Below are positions 8,444 to 16,537 of a DNA stretch of 54,470 nt, one piece after another. The stretch comes from an uncultured Pelagibacteraceae bacterium (GTDB lineage: Bacteria > Pseudomonadota > Alphaproteobacteria > Pelagibacterales > Pelagibacteraceae): NCBI GenBank assembly GCA_902522325.1, contig CABYVA010000004.1, positions 1 through 54,470 on the forward strand. Reading direction: 5' to 3'. The notes under the pieces are model-generated. The model did no database searches. It was not told the DNA's origin and worked only from the letters and a program-made list of their open reading frames with translations. A program made the position numbers and the translations under genes. Every line of letters begins with the position of its first letter. The first letter of the stretch is position 1.

Positions 8444-10477
8444 TTATCTTAAAGAGGCTGCTATATTTCCTCCGTCAACAGTAAGAACAGCTCCTGTAGT
8501 TTTTTTTGAAATAGCTAGATGAAAAAAAGCTTTAGCAACATCCTCGGCCTTAACTTCATTTAATAATAAATTACCTTTCATGTAGTCATCAGTAGTTACT
8601 GATCTTGCTTTAGCTCTATTTTTAATCATTTTATCTGTCATTAATCCACTTCTTATTCTGTCAGCGTTAACTCCGTTTGATCTAATTCCAAATGATCCAT
8701 AATCTAACGCATATTGTTTACACAAACTTAACAATGCAGATTTAGGTAAACCATATGGTCCAAAATTTTTACCAGGATTTACTGCTTGTTTTGAAATATT
8801 AAAAAGCAAACAACCATTAATGTTTTGTTTTTTCATTATTTTGACAGCTTCAGACGCACAATTTTGATGAGAGAAAAAATTTATTTCAAAACTTTTTCTT
8901 AATAAATCATCATTTACTTCTCCTATAGTTCCACTGGGCGCCGTTCCTGCATTGGATATTAATATATCAACTCCTCCAAATTTTTTACAAATTTCACTGA
9001 AAGCATTTTCAACACTTCTTTTATTTGTAACATCACAATAAATACAGGTATCATTAATTTTAGATTGCAATTCTTCAAGTTTTTTACGATTAAAATCTAA
9101 AAGAACTACTTCGGCTCCATAACTTTTAAACATTTTGTATGTTTCAAAACCAATGGTTCCTGTACTTCCAGTTATTACAACAACGTTTCCTTCAAGAAGT
9201 TTTTTTTGTTTTTTTATTTTTGCCTGTTCTAATGACCAGTATTCGACATCAAATAGATCTTTTTCTGGTATAAACTTATATGTTGAAGTTTCTTCAACTG
9301 AAGAAATAACTCTAGCATTTGTATCTGTTAGATCCCCAGCAATTTTAGCTGAATTTAAATCTTTCCCAACACTAAATAACCCAACGTTTTGTACCAAAAT
9401 AACTCTAGGAGATGTATCAAGCATTACCTTATTTCCCTTAACTTTTTTTTCATTTACATTAAAATAATTTATGTATTTTTTTCTATAGTTTTTAAATGCC
9501 TTTTCAGCATTTATTTTAAATTCTTGAATTGTTGAATTTTTTTTAGGTGTTATGACTAATGGAAAAGGTTTCACTCTTATAACATGATCTGGAGTTGCGG
9601 TTCCTTTTGAAGAATAAGATTTTACATTCTTACCATTTATAAAATATTTTAAATTTTTATTTGTTCTAAAGTTTAAAATAAATTTTTCATCATTTTTTTC
9701 CGATAAAAGACCCCTCAATATTGGAGAAATATCTTGCGCATTAAATTTTGTTGAGTAATTTGCAATTTGTTTTATTTTTTTAGATTTAAGTTTTCCTATT
9801 GCTTTTTCTGCTAGAGAAACATATTTAATCATTAATTCATATGCATCTTTAGCATTATTAGCAAAGGTGAATATCCCGTGATTCATTAAAATTAAACAAT
9901 TAATATTTGGGTTTTTGTTATAAACTTCGTTTATCTTTTGAGCTAAACCAAATCCTGGCATTACATAGGGAACGATACTAACTTTTTTTCCAAAAATTTT
10001 TTTACAAAAATCTAAGGATCCAGGTCTATTAGTAACATTCATTATCGCATCTGAATGAGTATGATCTACAAACTTAAAAGGTAAAAAAGCGTGTAAAAAA
10101 GTTTCAACGGAAGGATTTGGAGATTTTATGTTAATTAAATTTCTTTTTTGATAACTGACCATATCTTCATCGGATAAATTTTTTTTATTTTTAAGTGATA
10201 GCAGAGGTTGTAATTTTACAGCAGGAAGCCCCTCAGGCTCAATTTCAGCCATATCCCAACCACTTCCTTTAACACATAGCACCTCGTATTTTTTACCATC
10301 AATATCTTTTATAGTTGTTTTTACTGAAGTATTGCCACCTCCATGTAAAACCAACTCTTTGTTTCTGCCCAATAATCTTGTCGTATACACGCGTAACGCC
10401 ATATCGTTAGAGTAACCAAGACTTTTATATTTTTTGATATATTTCTTTGCTTCTGAGTTTGACCAATTATTTTTCAA
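8444..10477 (-). CDS. Class II aldolase / short-chain dehydrogenase fusion
   Basis: I place the start at TTG 10477, preceded by AAGGAG seven to eight nt upstream. This removes 41 unconserved residues and leaves a 677-residue protein beginning MKNNWSNSEA. Residues 1-230 are a class II aldolase (adducin) domain with HGGGNTSVK (45-53), acid Glu125, and metal ligands His139, His141 (DHTHSDA) and His200 (MNHG). Residues 430-677 are an SDR domain with TGSTGTIG (436-443), NAG (509-511), Ser562 and YGLPK (Tyr575, Lys579). The architecture is that of RhaD-like bifunctional aldolase/dehydrogenases, which cleave ketose-1-phosphates to DHAP and an aldehyde and then change the redox state of the aldehyde. 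No rhamnose genes are nearby; the divergent neighbour is the polyamine fusion. Methylthioribulose-1-phosphate is a possible substrate by inference. Confidence 0.88.
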   Translation of the reverse strand: MKNNWSNSEAKKYIKKYKSLGYSNDMALRVYTTRLLGRNKELVLHGGGNTSVKTTIKDIDGKKYEVLCVKGSGWDMAEIEPEGLPAVKLQPLLSLKNKKNLSDEDMVSYQKRNLINIKSPNPSVETFLHAFLPFKFVDHTHSDAIMNVTNRPGSLDFCKKIFGKKVSIVPYVMPGFGLAQKINEVYNKNPNINCLILMNHGIFTFANNAKDAYELMIKYVSLAEKAIGKLKSKKIKQIANYSTKFNAQDISPILRGLLSEKNDEKFILNFRTNKNLKYFINGKNVKSYSSKGTATPDHVIRVKPFPLVITPKKNSTIQEFKINAEKAFKNYRKKYINYFNVNEKKVKGNKVMLDTSPRVILVQNVGLFSVGKDLNSAKIAGDLTDTNARVISSVEETSTYKFIPEKDLFDVEYWSLEQAKIKKQKKLLEGNVVVITGSTGTIGFETYKMFKSYGAEVVLLDFNRKKLEELQSKINDTCIYCDVTNKRSVENAFSEICKKFGGVDILISNAGTAPSGTIGEVNDDLLRKSFEINFFSHQNCASEAVKIMKKQNINGCLLFNISKQAVNPGKNFGPYGLPKSALLSLCKQYALDYGSFGIRSNGVNADRIRSGLMTDKMIKNRAKARSVTTDDYMKGNLLLNEVKAEDVAKAFFHLAISKKTTGAVLTVDGGNIAASLR

Positions 10478-10576
10478 AATTCTTCTCCTTGTGGATAAAG
10501 TTTTACAGCAGTTTTTTATTTGAAAGAAGTAAAAAAATTTGTTTAGTATGTCATATAAGGAATCGGGAGCTTTATA
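10478..10576. promoter_or_regulatory. 99-nt divergent spacer with DnaA-box-like TTATCCACA
   Basis: This spacer separates the TTG start of the aldolase fusion from the ATG of the SpeD-SpeE gene and must hold both promoters. On the minus strand, TTATCCACA (10498-10490) matches the E. coli consensus DnaA box exactly and ends directly before the AAGGAG ribosome-binding site of the aldolase gene. A GGGAG lies about 10 nt before the speDE ATG. I see no strong hairpin. Confidence 0.35.
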
Positions 10577-11626
10577 ATGGTAAAAAAGGTAGGAGAACAT
10601 ATAACTCTAGATATCATCGGAACTAAGAAAGAATATAGCCCGTCGTTTTACGAAAAATTAGTATATAAGATCGCAAAAAAAGCAAAAGTAACCGTTCTTG
10701 AAATATCAAAACATAAATTCGAACCACAGGGCTTTACACTAGTTGCGCTACTAGCAGAAAGCCACATCAGTTTTCATACATTTCCAGAAAGAGGCATTAT
10801 AAGCTTTGATTTTTTCACATGTGGAAAAGTTTCTCCACTTGTCGCATTAGATATTTTGAAAAAAGAAATAGACCATAAAAGAATAGTTAAAAAAGAATTC
10901 AATCGAGATACAGTTACTCTTTATGATGATATTTATAGTTCGCCAGGTTTAAAGAAATTTTATGTTGTAAACAATGTATTAGAGGATTTTACCTCAAAAG
11001 TAGGACAGCATATAGAAATACTTGATCTGGAGCAGTTTGGAAAATCTTTATTCATTGATAATGAGCTTCAAGTTGCTGCTAACGATGAACATTTATATAG
11101 CTCTACTTTTGTAAATTCTAGCCTCAATATTAGTAAAGACAAAGATAAAGCTGCCATTATAGGAGGAGGTGACGGAGGAGTTGCAAGAGAATGTATATCT
11201 AAAAATTTTAATTTTATTGATTGGTTTGAATTAGATCCAGAAGTTGTCCAGGTATGCAACAAACATCTTAGCAAAGTAGGAAATAAATCAACTAACAAAA
11301 ATTCTGTAAAATGTATATGGGGAGATGCATTCGAAAGTATAAAATCTGTTGAAGATAATAGATATGATAAAATTTTTGTTGATTTAAATGATGATCAATT
11401 TTGTATAGACCTAGCAGCAAAAAATATGAAATCTCTAAAAAGAATTCTTAAACCAAATGGAGTTATAACTGCACAAGTCGGAAGCCAAGACAAGAAACCC
11501 AAACAAGTCGATAATTGGCTAAAAGTTTTTAATAAGAGCTTCAAAAATACAACTTTAGATAGGGTTTATATACCAAGTTTTGACTGTTCCTGGAATTTTG
11601 CATCATCTATAAATCATTCCAGCTAA
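10577..11626 (+). CDS. AdoMet decarboxylase-aminopropyltransferase fusion (SpeD-SpeE)
   Basis: The 349-residue protein joins two polyamine enzymes. Residues 1-115 are a prokaryotic SpeD: the self-cleavage site is Glu61/Ser62 in AESHISFHTFPE, with His67 and Cys82 (FFTCG), matching the processing and catalytic residues of the Thermotoga enzyme. After maturation Ser62 becomes the pyruvoyl group. Residues 125-349 are a spermidine-synthase domain with GGGDGG (197-201) and Asp269/Asp272. The substrate-side segment DEHLYSS (170-176) lacks the His-Glu of the usual DExxYHE, so the amine acceptor may differ from putrescine. If the product is spermidine, the by-product is methylthioadenosine, which feeds mtnP. 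SpeD folds that decarboxylate arginine or ornithine instead are known, so the first domain's substrate is likely but not certain. Confidence 0.88.
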   Translation: MVKKVGEHITLDIIGTKKEYSPSFYEKLVYKIAKKAKVTVLEISKHKFEPQGFTLVALLAESHISFHTFPERGIISFDFFTCGKVSPLVALDILKKEIDHKRIVKKEFNRDTVTLYDDIYSSPGLKKFYVVNNVLEDFTSKVGQHIEILDLEQFGKSLFIDNELQVAANDEHLYSSTFVNSSLNISKDKDKAAIIGGGDGGVARECISKNFNFIDWFELDPEVVQVCNKHLSKVGNKSTNKNSVKCIWGDAFESIKSVEDNRYDKIFVDLNDDQFCIDLAAKNMKSLKRILKPNGVITAQVGSQDKKPKQVDNWLKVFNKSFKNTTLDRVYIPSFDCSWNFASSINHSS

Positions 11627-11686
11627 AAATATCTTTTTAAATCTTAAATTTTGTGGAATACTCAATCTTATATTATTGGAGGTAAA

Positions 11687-12514
11687 ATGAATATAATTAA
11701 GAAATTCAGTTTAGGGTTATTGATAACTTTATTTTTAACAATATCTGCTAATGCTGACAAAATAAGAATAGGAACAGAAGGCGCTTACCCACCTTGGAAT
11801 TCAAAAGATGCTTCAGGTAAACTTATTGGCTTCGAAGTAGAATTAGCTTGGACACTTTGTAGATATATGGGAAAACAATGTGAAATAGTTGAGCAAGATT
11901 GGGATGGAATGATTCCAGCGTTAATAATGAGAAAGTTTGATGCAATAATGGCTGGAATGTCTATTACTGCTGAAAGACAAAAAACAATTAATTTTTCACA
12001 AGGTTATGCTGACGAAGTTGCGTCACTAGCTGTAATGAAAGGTTCTAGTTTAGAAGGCATGGATACACCAGCTGGAATAAACTTAACTAAGCCTAACGCT
12101 GCCGCAAAAAAAGCATTAAAAACTCTTACTGCTGCCCTTGCTGGTAAAACTGTTTGTGTTCAAACTGCAACTATTCACCAAAACTTTTTAGATTCAGGTG
12201 ATGTTGGTAAAGTTAATGTTAGAACTTACAAAACTCAAGATGAAGTTAACTTAGATTTAGCAGCCGGAAGATGTGACGCTGCATTAGCTGCTGCTGTTGC
12301 ATTTTCAGACTATGCAGAAAAATCTGGCAAACCAGTTGTACTAACAGGACCAACTTTTTCAGGCGGAGCATTTGGTAATGGAGTTGGAGTAGGTATTAGA
12401 AAAGATGATACTGAACTTTTAGCAGCTTTTAACAGTGCTATTAATAAAGCTAGAAAAAATGGAGACATTAGTAGAATTGCTACTAAGTGGTTCGGTTTCG
12501 ACGCTTCTATGTAA
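11687..12514 (+). CDS. Amino-acid/opine ABC transporter, periplasmic binding protein
   Basis: I start at ATG 11687, which follows a strong GGAGG four nt upstream; a TTG 36 nt earlier would spoil the signal peptide. The 275-residue protein has a Sec signal (residues 1-23, cleavage after SANA) and then the family 3 solute-binding fold beginning DKIRIGTEGAYPPWNS. The GFEVELAW and GRCDAALA segments are typical of the lysine/arginine/ornithine, histidine, octopine and nopaline group. Two permease genes follow, but no ATPase gene is visible, so the ATPase must be shared or encoded elsewhere. Codon choice is richer in Ala and Gly than in the neighbours, as expected for an abundant protein. The exact ligand is unknown. 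Confidence 0.9.
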   Translation: MNIIKKFSLGLLITLFLTISANADKIRIGTEGAYPPWNSKDASGKLIGFEVELAWTLCRYMGKQCEIVEQDWDGMIPALIMRKFDAIMAGMSITAERQKTINFSQGYADEVASLAVMKGSSLEGMDTPAGINLTKPNAAAKKALKTLTAALAGKTVCVQTATIHQNFLDSGDVGKVNVRTYKTQDEVNLDLAAGRCDAALAAAVAFSDYAEKSGKPVVLTGPTFSGGAFGNGVGVGIRKDDTELLAAFNSAINKARKNGDISRIATKWFGFDASM

Positions 12515-12522
12515 TTAATTTT

Positions 12523-12556
12523 AGATTTGGCGACTATAATATATAGTCGCCAATCT
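12523..12556 (+). terminator. Strong hairpin between binding-protein and permease genes
   Basis: The left arm AGATTTGGCGACTATA (12523-12538) pairs with TATAGTCGCCAATCT (12542-12556), making a 15-bp stem with one bulged T and a 3-nt loop. The stem contains a GGCGAC/GTCGCC block that stands out in this AT-rich DNA. No U-run follows; the hairpin ends 2 nt before the permease ATG at 12559. It probably protects the 3' end of the binding-protein mRNA and limits readthrough or ribosome access to the permease, which would give the usual excess of binding protein. Confidence 0.75.
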
Positions 12557-12558
12557 GT

Positions 12559-13251
12559 ATGGAACTTCTTGCATTTGGAAAAACTGGTTGGGGTGATGAA
12601 TTATTTTTCGCCACTCTAATGACTATAGCTGTATCTATTACAGCGATGATAATTGGTTTCTTTTTTGCATTAATTTTTACACCATTAAAACTATCTAAAC
12701 ACAAATCATTAAATTTAATTGGAAATTTTTACACAACAGTAATTAGAGGTGTTCCAGAACTACTAGTAATTTATTTATTTTTTTTTGGTGGTAGTGGTGC
12801 TGTAATGTATGTAGCATCCATTTTTGGATATGACGATTACATAGAAATTAATGCATTTATAACCGGTTCTTTTGCTATTGGAATTATTTCTGGAGCATAT
12901 TCTACAGAAGTTTTTAGAGGAGCAATTCTTTCTATTGACAAAGGTCAGTTTGAAGCCAGCAAAGTACTTGGCTTAAATAAATATATTTATTTTTTAAAAG
13001 TGATTTTACCTCAAATGTTAAGACTAGCTCTTCCTAATTTAAGCAACGTTTGGCAAATTACTTTAAAAGACACGTCTTTAATTTCCGTAACAGGTTTAGT
13101 CGAAATTATGAGACAATCTTACATTGCCGCAGGATCTACTAGAGATCCGTTATTTTTTTATTCGTTTGCTGCAGTTTTATATCTCTTATTAACTTATGTA
13201 AGTATGAAATTTTTAAATAGTTTAGAAAAAAAATATAGTAGGGGTTTTTAA
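12559..13251 (+). CDS. ABC transporter permease, HisM/OccQ type
   Basis: The 230-residue protein has about five membrane segments and the family EAA loop near residues 131-150 (QFEASKVLGLNKY), which contacts the ATPase. IRGVPELLVIYLFFF near residue 60 is the standard N-terminal signature of polar amino-acid permeases. Its ATG lies 2 nt after the hairpin described above, so its ribosome-binding site would be paired in that stem. Its stop overlaps the next permease start by 1 nt (TAATG). It forms the heterodimeric channel with the following gene in the inner membrane. Confidence 0.9.
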   Translation: MELLAFGKTGWGDELFFATLMTIAVSITAMIIGFFFALIFTPLKLSKHKSLNLIGNFYTTVIRGVPELLVIYLFFFGGSGAVMYVASIFGYDDYIEINAFITGSFAIGIISGAYSTEVFRGAILSIDKGQFEASKVLGLNKYIYFLKVILPQMLRLALPNLSNVWQITLKDTSLISVTGLVEIMRQSYIAAGSTRDPLFFYSFAAVLYLLLTYVSMKFLNSLEKKYSRGF

Positions 13252-13925
13252 TGGATATTAATTTAATGATAACTAGTTTTCCTAAACTGTTAAGTGCTAC
13301 TGTTGTAACATTAAAATTATTATCTTTATCTTTATTTTTTGGTTTATTGATTGGATTACTCTTTGCAATTTTAAGATTAAACAAAAACATATTTATAAAT
13401 AAATTTGCTTATGGGTATTCTTATGTATTTAGAGGTACACCATTACTTGTTCAAATATTTATTATTTATTTTGGTTTAGGGCAAATAGAATACTTTAGAT
13501 CAACTTTTTTATGGGTTATTTTTAAAGAACCCTACTGGTGTGCAATTATAGCATTTGCTTTAAATACTGGTGCTTATACATCAGAAATATTAAGATCGGC
13601 ATTTCAAACAATCAAACCAGGATTTATTGAAGCAGGAAAAAGTTTGGGATTATCTAATAAAACAATTTTTTACAAAATTCAAATTCCTATAGCTATTAAA
13701 CAATCTTTACCTGCATACGGTAATGAAATTATACTAATGTTAAAAGGAACATCTTTGGCTAGTACTGTTACTTTATTAGATTTAACTGGTGTTGCTAAAT
13801 ATATCATTTCAACAACTTTTAAACCGATAGAAGTTTTTATTGTTGCAGGTAGTATTTATTTATTTATTACATTTCTTGTTCATAATTTAATAAAATATCT
13901 TGAGAAAAAATTTAGTTATCAATAG
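13251..13925 (+). CDS. ABC transporter permease, HisQ/OccM type
   Basis: The 224-residue permease partner carries FRGTPLLVQIFIIYFGLG near residue 61 and the EAA loop FIEAGKSLGLSNKTIF near residue 124. Five hydrophobic segments are visible. It is translationally coupled on both sides: TAATG with the first permease and TAGTG with the dioxygenase gene. No ATP-binding subunit follows, which is unusual for this family where the ATPase is normally in the same operon. Confidence 0.9.
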   Translation: MDINLMITSFPKLLSATVVTLKLLSLSLFFGLLIGLLFAILRLNKNIFINKFAYGYSYVFRGTPLLVQIFIIYFGLGQIEYFRSTFLWVIFKEPYWCAIIAFALNTGAYTSEILRSAFQTIKPGFIEAGKSLGLSNKTIFYKIQIPIAIKQSLPAYGNEIILMLKGTSLASTVTLLDLTGVAKYIISTTFKPIEVFIVAGSIYLFITFLVHNLIKYLEKKFSYQ

Positions 13926-14752
13926 TGTCTAGTTTATCTTCAGCCCAAATTAAAAAATATAATGCAGAAGGTTTTATTGCGCCAATTGATGTTTTTTCAG
14001 CTCAAGAAGCAGATGAAATTAAAAAAGAAATAGAATTCATTGAAAAAAAGTGGCCAAATGAGTTAGAAGGAATTGGAAGAAATTATATTCATTTGATTTC
14101 TCCAAAATTTGACAAAGTTTGTCATAACCCAAAAATCCTTGATGCAGTTGAGAGTATTGTAGGTAAAAATATTCTTGTATGCGGCACAACTCTTTTCATT
14201 AAAAATCCTAATGAAAAAGGTTTTGTAAGTTTTCATCAAGATGCTAAATATATTGGTCTTGAACCTCACAATTGGGTAACGGCATGGGTAGCTTTAACAG
14301 ATTCTAATGAAAAAAATGGATGTATGAAAATGTGGACAGGTACACATAAAAATGAAATTAAACATCACAATCAAAAATTTGATGAAAATAATTTATTAAC
14401 TAGAGGCCAAACAATAGAAAATGTTCCTATTAACGAAACAACACCAGTTATATTAAAAGCAGGGCAAATGTCTTTGCATCATCCAGCAATTATTCATGGA
14501 TCAGGTTTAAATAAAAGTAAAGAGAGAAGAATTGGATTTGTTATTCAAAGCTATATTGGAACTAATGTAGACCAGGTTTTGGGTAAAATGTATGTTCAAC
14601 TTGCTAGAGGTGAAGACTTATTTAATTATCATGAGAAAGCTAATAGACCAATTCAACTAATGGACAAAAAAGATATTATTTTAAGAAAAAAGGCTAACGA
14701 AGAGCTATCAAAAATTTTTTATTTAGGTTCTAATAAAAAAGGAAAGTACTAA
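13925..14752 (+). CDS. Phytanoyl-CoA dioxygenase family Fe(II)/2-oxoglutarate oxygenase
   Basis: The 275-residue protein starts with GTG overlapping the permease stop (TAGTG). The iron-binding triad is visible as His104 and Asp106 (FHQDAKY) and His191 (IIHGSG), with a likely 2-oxoglutarate-binding Arg at 201 or 202. Family members hydroxylate small molecules such as ectoine, amino acids or lipids using O2 and 2-oxoglutarate. Coupling to an amino-acid transporter suggests it modifies the imported compound in the cytoplasm. There is no signal peptide. Its 3' end overlaps the convergent DUF6165 gene by 4 nt. The substrate cannot be read from sequence. Confidence 0.85.
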   Translation: MSSLSSAQIKKYNAEGFIAPIDVFSAQEADEIKKEIEFIEKKWPNELEGIGRNYIHLISPKFDKVCHNPKILDAVESIVGKNILVCGTTLFIKNPNEKGFVSFHQDAKYIGLEPHNWVTAWVALTDSNEKNGCMKMWTGTHKNEIKHHNQKFDENNLLTRGQTIENVPINETTPVILKAGQMSLHHPAIIHGSGLNKSKERRIGFVIQSYIGTNVDQVLGKMYVQLARGEDLFNYHEKANRPIQLMDKKDIILRKKANEELSKIFYLGSNKKGKY

Positions 14753-15138
14753 TAGTTAGTATATTCTTTTATTTCTTTTATTTTTGATCCAGTAAGATTA
14801 TTTATTTCTAATTTAATTTGAGCTCTTTTATCATTTAAAAAATGTACTTCTCTAGAAAGTTTTACAAATTTCTCACCAAAATCAGAATTTTTTTCGCACA
14901 TTCTTTTATCATCTTCAATTACCCATAATTTAGAATTTATCTCTTTCAATGATTTAAAAAGTTCATCGGGTATTAGCTCAGTTTTAATATTTTTTTCTAG
15001 CTGATTATTAAGGATATTTAATTCATCAACAACAAATTTGAGTTTCTTAGCGTCTTTTATCTTTTCCTTTTTAATTTCTAATATTGAAATTTTATCTAAA
15101 AGTTCACCAACTGATACTTCGACTAGAATTTTATTCAT
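14749..15138 (-). CDS. DUF6165-like protein
   Basis: The 129-residue protein begins ILVEVSVGELLDKISILEIK and is mostly long, charged helices (residues 18-60 and 75-115), suggesting a coiled coil. I recognise the pattern of the DUF6165 family, small cytoplasmic proteins often found beside glycosyltransferase genes. Here it is divergent from a GT9 gene with 32 nt between starts, which fits that association. Biochemical function is unknown. Confidence 0.65.
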   Translation of the reverse strand: MNKILVEVSVGELLDKISILEIKKEKIKDAKKLKFVVDELNILNNQLEKNIKTELIPDELFKSLKEINSKLWVIEDDKRMCEKNSDFGEKFVKLSREVHFLNDKRAQIKLEINNLTGSKIKEIKEYTNY

Positions 15139-15170
15139 AATAATTTATAGTGTGTTAACTTGTTAAAAAT

Positions 15171-16112
15171 ATGTCAAACATTTTAGTAATTAAACATGGT
15201 TCTTTGGGCGATATAGCCCAATCAAGTGGTGTAATTCAAGATATTTCTGAAAATCATTCAGATGATCAAATATATTTATTAACATCGAAACCATATTTTG
15301 ACTTGTTTAAAAAAAATCCTTACTTAACTGAAGTAATTTTAGATAAAAGACTTTCAAGATTTAATTTGATTTATCTTTACTCTCTTATGAGAAAAATAAA
15401 AAAGTTAAATTTCACCAAAGTTTATGATTTGCAAAATTCATCGAGAACATCTTTTTATAAGAAAATATTATTCCCTAAATCTAATTTACAAAATTGGTCG
15501 TCATCTGAAACTACCTTGCCAGAAGGTATTACTAAAGAAGATTTTGATAAAAAGTCAGTTTTAGAACGTTTTGACCATCAATTAAAAACATCAGGCCTAA
15601 CAACCAAGAATACAATGAAACCTAATTTTAGTTGGTCATGTTCTGAAATAAATGAAATAAAAAAAAAATATAACTTAAATAAATATATTCTCTTATTTCC
15701 ATTTTGTTCACCTCACTTAGCAAATAAAAAATGGCCTTACTACAATGAGTTGATAGATTTAATTAAAAAAAAATATAAAAATGACTTTAAAATTTTAGTA
15801 GCTCCAGGTCCTTCAGAGATAGGTGAAGCAAAAAATATAAATGCAATAAGTGTATTAAATAATGAAAAAGCCTTAAATATTTCTCAATTATCATCATTGA
15901 TAAAAGAAAGTAGTTTTATTATTGCAAATGATACGGGTCCAGCACATATGGCTGCTCATTTAAATTCTAAGGGTTTGACTTTATTTGGATCTCATACAAC
16001 AGCTTATAAAGTAAGCATTGAAAGAGAGAAATTTAAAGTAATTCAAGTTAATGATCTTAATAAATTAAGCCCTGAAAGAGTATTTGAAAAAATAATTATA
16101 TCTTTATCTTAG
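15171..16112 (+). CDS. Family 9 glycosyltransferase (heptosyltransferase-like)
   Basis: The 313-residue protein starts with ILVIKHGSLGDIAQSSG, the N-terminal signature of ADP-heptose:LPS heptosyltransferases. Further matches are FPFCSPHLANKKWP (near 178) and the sugar-nucleotide loop FIIANDTGPAHMAAHLN (near 250). It probably adds a core sugar to lipid A on the cytoplasmic side of the inner membrane. The last 4 nt overlap the convergent small membrane gene. The exact sugar cannot be told. Confidence 0.87.
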   Translation: MSNILVIKHGSLGDIAQSSGVIQDISENHSDDQIYLLTSKPYFDLFKKNPYLTEVILDKRLSRFNLIYLYSLMRKIKKLNFTKVYDLQNSSRTSFYKKILFPKSNLQNWSSSETTLPEGITKEDFDKKSVLERFDHQLKTSGLTTKNTMKPNFSWSCSEINEIKKKYNLNKYILLFPFCSPHLANKKWPYYNELIDLIKKKYKNDFKILVAPGPSEIGEAKNINAISVLNNEKALNISQLSSLIKESSFIIANDTGPAHMAAHLNSKGLTLFGSHTTAYKVSIEREKFKVIQVNDLNKLSPERVFEKIIISLS

Positions 16113-16528
16113 TAAATATAAATTTTGTCTGCTAAGCCGTAACAAAGTATTCCACTCATCACTAATAAAACAAATGGTACAATAATACCTTCGCCTGTGA
16201 ACTTATCTGTTACACCAAGCTTGCTTATATTTTTAGAATAATAGTTAGTTATTGTAACTAAAAGGTGAGTAATAAATATTAGGTTAAAAAACGACCAAGT
16301 GCCCTCAACACCATTTGGCCTTACAAACATAATATAAATTGCCATTAGTATCCAAGCTAAGAAAAATGCTCCTAAAAATCTGATCATGAAAGCGGCCGTA
16401 TGATCGATAGCAAATTTGTCCATAAACTTTCTTGTACCAACCAGTAATTGAGAAGCATAGAATGCTAATATTCCAAAGTGAAGTATGTATATTATTAAAT
16501 AAATTATTCCGTTAAATTTATCGATCAT
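16109..16528 (-). CDS. Four-helix membrane protein of unknown function
   Basis: I do not recognise this 139-residue protein. It has four hydrophobic segments (about 5-28, 47-68, 80-95 and 113-133), with short polar loops. It follows the GT4 gene by 9 nt and is probably the last gene of the redoxin-GT4 run. The FAIDHTAAFMIRFLGAFFLAW segment suggests a DUF-type small integral membrane protein found in marine alphaproteobacteria. No catalytic motif is seen. Confidence 0.6.
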   Translation of the reverse strand: MIDKFNGIIYLIIYILHFGILAFYASQLLVGTRKFMDKFAIDHTAAFMIRFLGAFFLAWILMAIYIMFVRPNGVEGTWSFFNLIFITHLLVTITNYYSKNISKLGVTDKFTGEGIIVPFVLLVMSGILCYGLADKIYIY

Positions 16529-16537
16529 AATTTTAAT

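Noticed and set aside
10478-10600. N-terminal extension of the aldolase fusion to an ATG at 10600
   Set aside because: The 41 extra residues are unlike the family, would overlap the speDE start, and a good ribosome-binding site precedes TTG 10477.
11651-11686. Upstream TTG start for the binding protein
   Set aside because: GGAGG lies just before ATG 11687, and the signal peptide is only proper from that ATG.
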